Below are positions 6,298-8,500 of a DNA stretch of 8,500 bases, in pieces (position 1 is the stretch's first letter; every line of letters begins with the position of its first letter). The stretch comes from Methylobacteriaceae bacterium (GTDB taxonomy: Bacteria > Pseudomonadota > Alphaproteobacteria > Rhizobiales > Beijerinckiaceae). The position numbers and the translations under genes were made by a program. Where the stretch lies: the NCBI GenBank assembly GCA_019247255.1, contig JAFAPJ010000649.1, positions 1 through 8,500 of the forward strand. The letters are read 5' to 3'. A model generated the notes under the pieces. The model was not told where the DNA came from. It worked only from the letters and a program-made list of their open reading frames with translations, and did not search any database.

Positions 6298-6916
6298 CTT
6301 CCTCGCCCGACGGCGCGGCGCCGCTCTCCCTCTGCCGGGCCACGAAGGCGCGCAGCTCCTCCATGGAGGCGAAGCGCAGGGCGCCGCCCGGCGTCTCGGC
6401 CTCGATCGAGCCGTCCGCGAACATGACGTAGCGGTTCTCGCCGGCCTGATGGCGGCCGACGATCTGGCGGTCCGGCGAAGGAATGTCGCTCGGCGCGGTC
6501 TCGGAGGCGGGTTCGCCGGCGTCGCGCAGGGGCGGCGCTGCGGGCTCGGGCGGAAGCGTCGGCCGGAGGTCTGCTCCAGTCGCCGAGGCCGGAGAGGCGA
6601 AGGGCGGCTCGAGGGGGCGCGGCGCGCGTGCGGGCGGGGGCGGCTCGGGCGCTGTGACGGGATGCGTCGGCTCGTGAACCGCCGAGGTGATGCGCGAGAA
6701 CGCGACGTTGAGCGCCGTGACGCCGGCGACCACACGCTTCAGCCGGGCGGCGACGAGCGACAGCCCGAGCAGCACGGCGCCCGATGACGCTCCGACCGCG
6801 CCGGCGATCACCATCGACCAGCCCCGCTCGACCGTGATGATGAGCGCGCCCGAATAGATCGCCATGAGGCCGCTCGCGATCATCGCGACCGACAGGAGCA
6901 GCACCGCGAAACCCAT
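6272..6916 (-). CDS. two-helix membrane protein with proline-rich linker and C-terminal module, function unknown
   Basis: A 214-residue protein I cannot assign to a named family. Two hydrophobic segments, about 3-28 and 34-57, are joined by a short charged turn (ERGW) and should form a membrane hairpin. A basic stretch follows (ARLKRVV, 57-63), then a low-complexity Pro/Ala-rich linker of about 82-148. A compact C-terminal part, about 150-195, contains ENRYVMFADGSIEAE and TPGGALRFASMEELRAFV. I believe similar modules occur at the ends of hypothetical proteins in Hyphomicrobiales, but this is recollection, not a search. By the positive-inside rule the linker and module are probably cytoplasmic. 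The ATG at 6916 is the only possible start: an in-frame TAA lies at 6955-6953 and no ATG, GTG or TTG comes between. The upstream ribosome binding site is weak (only G-rich sequence). The gene is divergent from sodB and convergent with ptrB. Confidence 0.8.
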   Translation of the reverse strand: MGFAVLLLSVAMIASGLMAIYSGALIITVERGWSMVIAGAVGASSGAVLLGLSLVAARLKRVVAGVTALNVAFSRITSAVHEPTHPVTAPEPPPPARAPRPLEPPFASPASATGADLRPTLPPEPAAPPLRDAGEPASETAPSDIPSPDRQIVGRHQAGENRYVMFADGSIEAETPGGALRFASMEELRAFVARQRESGAAPSGEEAKGPVPPP

Positions 6917-6947
6917 ACCGGCCGACCCCGCACCCCGCCCCGAACCG

Positions 6948-6961
6948 CCTCCTTACGGAGG
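6948..6961 (-). other. small hairpin with GNRA-type loop upstream of the membrane-protein gene
   Basis: On the minus strand the bases read CCTCC-GTAA-GGAGG, a 5-bp stem with a GUAA tetraloop of the stable GNRA class. The 3' arm includes AAGGAGG, an ideal Shine-Dalgarno, but no start codon follows at a usable distance; the gene's ATG is 31 nt away. Whether the element is transcribed is unknown. Confidence 0.25.
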
Positions 6962-7005
6962 GCCTCGCCGCCTTGGCAACCGACGCGCTCCCGCCCGCTT
7001 GGCCG

Positions 7006-7034
7006 TTGCTCCGACTTCCCGGCCGCCCTAACTA
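7006..7034 (+). promoter_or_regulatory. tentative sodB promoter
   Basis: TTGCTC (7006-7011), a 17-nt spacer and TAACTA (7029-7034) give a weak sigma70-type match. Transcription would start near 7041, leaving a leader of about 40 nt. The 165-bp region 6917-7081 must serve two divergent genes, but no clear operator (Fur, OxyR or SoxR type) was recognised in it. Confidence 0.25.
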
Positions 7035-7069
7035 CACGGCGCGCGGGCGCACGAGCCCGACCGAGGTGC

Positions 7070-7075
7070 AAGGAG
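7070..7075 (+). promoter_or_regulatory. sodB ribosome binding site
   Basis: AAGGAG is followed by GTG at 7079 and ATG at 7082. The spacing is 3 nt to the GTG and 6 nt to the ATG, which decides for the ATG as the start of sodB. Confidence 0.75.
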
Positions 7076-7081
7076 ACCGTG

Positions 7082-7678
7082 ATGACCTTCAGCCTGCCCG
7101 ATCTGCCCTACGCCTACGATGCGCTCCAGCCCTATATGTCGCGCGAAACCCTCGAGTTTCATCACGACAAGCATCACAAGGCCTACGTGGACACGGGCAA
7201 CACGCTGCTGAAGGGCTCCGAGCTCGAGGGCAAGAGCGTCGAGGAGATCGTCAAGGCGAGCTACGGCAAGAACCAGGCGCTCTTCAACAATGCCGGACAG
7301 CACTACAACCACATTCATTTCTGGCAGTGGATGAAGCCGAACGGCGGCGGCGCGATCCCGGGCGAGCTCGAGAAGCGGATCAACGACGAGCTCGGCGGCG
7401 TCGAGAAGTTCAAGAACGACTTCATCGAGGCCGGCAAGACGCAGTTCGGCTCGGGCTGGGCCTGGCTCGCCGTCAAGGACGGCCGGCTCACGATCATGAA
7501 GACCCCGAACGGCGAGAACCCGCTCGTTCACGGCGCGAGCCCCATCCTGGGCGTCGATGTCTGGGAGCATTCCTACTACATCGACTACCGCAACCGCCGG
7601 CCGGATTACCTGAAGGCCTTCGTGGACAACCTCGTGAACTGGGAGCACGTCGCCCAGATGCTGCACGGCGTCAGCTGA
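7082..7678 (+). CDS. sodB: superoxide dismutase, iron type
   Basis: Converts superoxide to hydrogen peroxide and oxygen. At 198 residues with no signal peptide, it is a typical cytoplasmic Fe/Mn-family enzyme. The four metal ligands are visible: H27 (FHHDKHH), H77 (HYNHIHFW), D159 and H163 (VDVWEHSYYIDYRN). The active-site glutamine is Q73 in the N-terminal half (NNAGQHYNH), the position used by Fe enzymes; Mn enzymes carry it in the C-terminal half, where this protein has NGEN instead. Fe is therefore likely, though cambialistic use cannot be excluded. The ATG at 7082 is preferred over the adjacent GTG at 7079 because AAGGAG lies 6 nt before it. The gene is divergent from the membrane-protein gene and converges on the deacetylase gene with an 8-bp overlap. 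A strong hairpin starts 9 nt after its stop. Confidence 0.97.
   Translation: MTFSLPDLPYAYDALQPYMSRETLEFHHDKHHKAYVDTGNTLLKGSELEGKSVEEIVKASYGKNQALFNNAGQHYNHIHFWQWMKPNGGGAIPGELEKRINDELGGVEKFKNDFIEAGKTQFGSGWAWLAVKDGRLTIMKTPNGENPLVHGASPILGVDVWEHSYYIDYRNRRPDYLKAFVDNLVNWEHVAQMLHGVS
7671..7678. other. palindromic overlap of two stop codons
   Basis: TCAGCTGA is its own reverse complement. On the plus strand it ends sodB (…AGC TGA) and on the minus strand it ends the deacetylase gene (…AGC TGA), so both proteins finish with Ser followed by the same stop, read from the same 8 bp. Confidence 0.9.
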
Positions 7679-8500
7679 GGGCGCGGGGCGCCGGGACGAG
7701 AGCGACCCGGCGCCTCTCCAAGAGCTCGCCGAAGGCCGGTGAGAGCAGATGATCGAGCTCACGCCGGCGGGGCTCCGTGACCCCGTCGAGCGCCTCGCCC
7801 GGCGCGACCTCGCCCGGATGGCACATGACGACGTGCGCCGGACCGACCCCGTCGAGATAGGCGTCGAAGTCGCGCGCGAGATCCTGGTCGGGCCGGAATT
7901 CGCTGAAGCCCGAGAAACCGCGATTGACCGCGATCCCGCGCCGGGCGGCCGCCCGGCTCAAGCCGGAGGCGAGCACCGCCACGAAGGCGGCCTTCGGGGC
8001 GGAGGGGCGGCGCAGGATCGCGGCGAGCCGCTCGCCGGGGTCGCGCAGCCAGAAGCCGGGCGGGGGCCCGAATTCCGCAATCGCCGCGAGGAGCGGCTCG
8101 CGGATGCCCGGCAGGACGTGAACGTGCTGGTGACCGTCGGCGAAATCCGGCTCCCGGCCGAGCGCCGCCCGGAACGCGTCGAGCTGACGGCGGATCTCGG
8201 TCGCGATCTCGTCGGTCGGGAGGCGGCCCGCGAACGCCGCCCGGATCAGGCGCCCGAGGGGCGGCAGGCGCCCGTCCGGCGCGAACCGCGGCATCGGCCC
8301 GAGGGGCGCCCCGTAGGTCAATGTGAGGTGTAGCCCGATCCCGATCCGGCTCGCGACGGCGTGAAGGTCGCCGGCGAAACGCGGCCAATCGGGCGCGTTC
8401 GCCATGGCGCTCGTCGCGCTGACCCGCCCGGCCTCGGCGAGCCGGAGGATGCCGCGGCTCACGCCGGGGCTCATGCCGTAATCGTCCGCGCAAAGCACAA
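7671..8500 (-). CDS. YdjC/ChbG/HpnK-family carbohydrate deacetylase, N-terminus beyond the window
   Basis: The family comprises metal-dependent deacetylases of N-acetylated sugars, such as ChbG on chitooligosaccharides and HpnK linked to hopanoid synthesis. The visible part is 275 complete codons, numbered here from the codon at 8498-8496. Family marks are LCADDYG (D5/D6) at the start, GIGLHLTL (H57), DGHQHVHVLPG (D121, H123, H125, H127) and MCHPGE (H227). D6, H57 and one of the H123-H127 cluster are the likely metal ligands, by family analogy. The GTG at 8498 is probably an internal valine, since relatives have a few residues before the (V)LCADDYG strand; the true start should lie just right of the window. 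No hopanoid gene is visible here, so the substrate cannot be named. The 3' end overlaps sodB by 8 bp. Confidence 0.88.
   Translation of the reverse strand, partial: VLCADDYGMSPGVSRGILRLAEAGRVSATSAMANAPDWPRFAGDLHAVASRIGIGLHLTLTYGAPLGPMPRFAPDGRLPPLGRLIRAAFAGRLPTDEIATEIRRQLDAFRAALGREPDFADGHQHVHVLPGIREPLLAAIAEFGPPPGFWLRDPGERLAAILRRPSAPKAAFVAVLASGLSRAAARRGIAVNRGFSGFSEFRPDQDLARDFDAYLDGVGPAHVVMCHPGEVAPGEALDGVTEPRRRELDHLLSPAFGELLERRRVALVPAPRALS
7687..7714 (+). terminator. hairpin downstream of sodB, inside the opposing gene
   Basis: GGCGCCGGG (7687-7695) and CCCGGCGCC (7706-7714) are perfect 9-bp GC-only arms around a 10-nt loop, beginning 9 nt after the sodB stop. A G-U and a G-C pair can extend the stem outward. 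No T-run follows, so it is better read as a 3'-end stabilising or Rho-linked structure than as a textbook intrinsic terminator. It lies within the last codons of the convergent deacetylase gene, where it also encodes protein (around residues 262-272). Confidence 0.45.

Noticed and set aside
4192..6735. Minus-strand open frame of 847 codons opposite the whole of ptrB
   Set aside because: It is codon-aligned with ptrB, so its stops correspond to sense TTA, CTA or TCA codons, which this genome avoids; it ends at the TCA codon for Ser2 of ptrB. Composition is Arg/Pro-rich with no family motif.
7079..7081. GTG as the sodB start
   Set aside because: It is only 3 nt after AAGGAG, while the following ATG has a normal 6-nt spacing.
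8496..8498. GTG as the true start of the deacetylase
   Set aside because: It falls directly before LCADDYG, where relatives have an internal valine; no upstream sequence is available to support a start.
1..8500. Mobile elements, CRISPR arrays, tRNA/rRNA genes, toxin-antitoxin or defence genes
   Set aside because: No terminal repeats, transposase or integrase motifs, regularly spaced repeats or RNA gene signatures were found; composition is uniform across the window.

Overview
The window is a very GC-rich stretch of bacterial chromosome with dense, mostly housekeeping genes. The best fit is an alphaproteobacterium of the Hyphomicrobiales (Rhizobiales). The grounds are a Ros/MucR-family regulator, an alphaproteobacterial-style DnaE1, an alphaproteobacterial-style iron superoxide dismutase, strong avoidance of TTA/CTA/TCA codons, and a small membrane protein of a kind I associate with this order. 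No mobile element, CRISPR array, tRNA, rRNA or phage gene was seen.

Layout. Positions 1-3397 (minus) hold nearly all of dnaE, the replicative DNA polymerase III alpha subunit; its last few tens of codons lie left of the window. A possible 12-codon leader ORF ends on the dnaE start codon with an ATGA overlap. Upstream on the same strand (3544-3966) is a 140-residue Ros/MucR-type regulator whose zinc finger lacks the last histidine ligand. Its start codon sits inside a 12-bp AT-rich palindrome. A 222-bp divergent intergenic region separates it from ptrB (4189-6297, plus), an oligopeptidase B of peptidase family S9A. The ptrB Shine-Dalgarno sequence forms one arm of a perfect 10-bp inverted repeat. 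ptrB converges on, and overlaps by 26 bp, a gene for an unrecognised two-helix membrane protein with a proline-rich linker and a C-terminal module (6272-6916, minus). That gene is divergent from sodB (7082-7678, plus). sodB in turn converges on, and overlaps by 8 bp, a YdjC/ChbG/HpnK-type carbohydrate deacetylase (7671 to the right edge, minus), whose N-terminus is cut off.

The genes do not form one pathway. They cover DNA replication, global regulation, peptide turnover, an uncharacterised envelope protein, superoxide detoxification and glycan or glycolipid deacetylation. What deserves attention is the non-coding architecture (translation-start structures and tail-to-tail overlaps with hairpins inside opposing genes) and specific residue changes in the MucR-like protein and the oligopeptidase. 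I found no clear new multi-gene system here.
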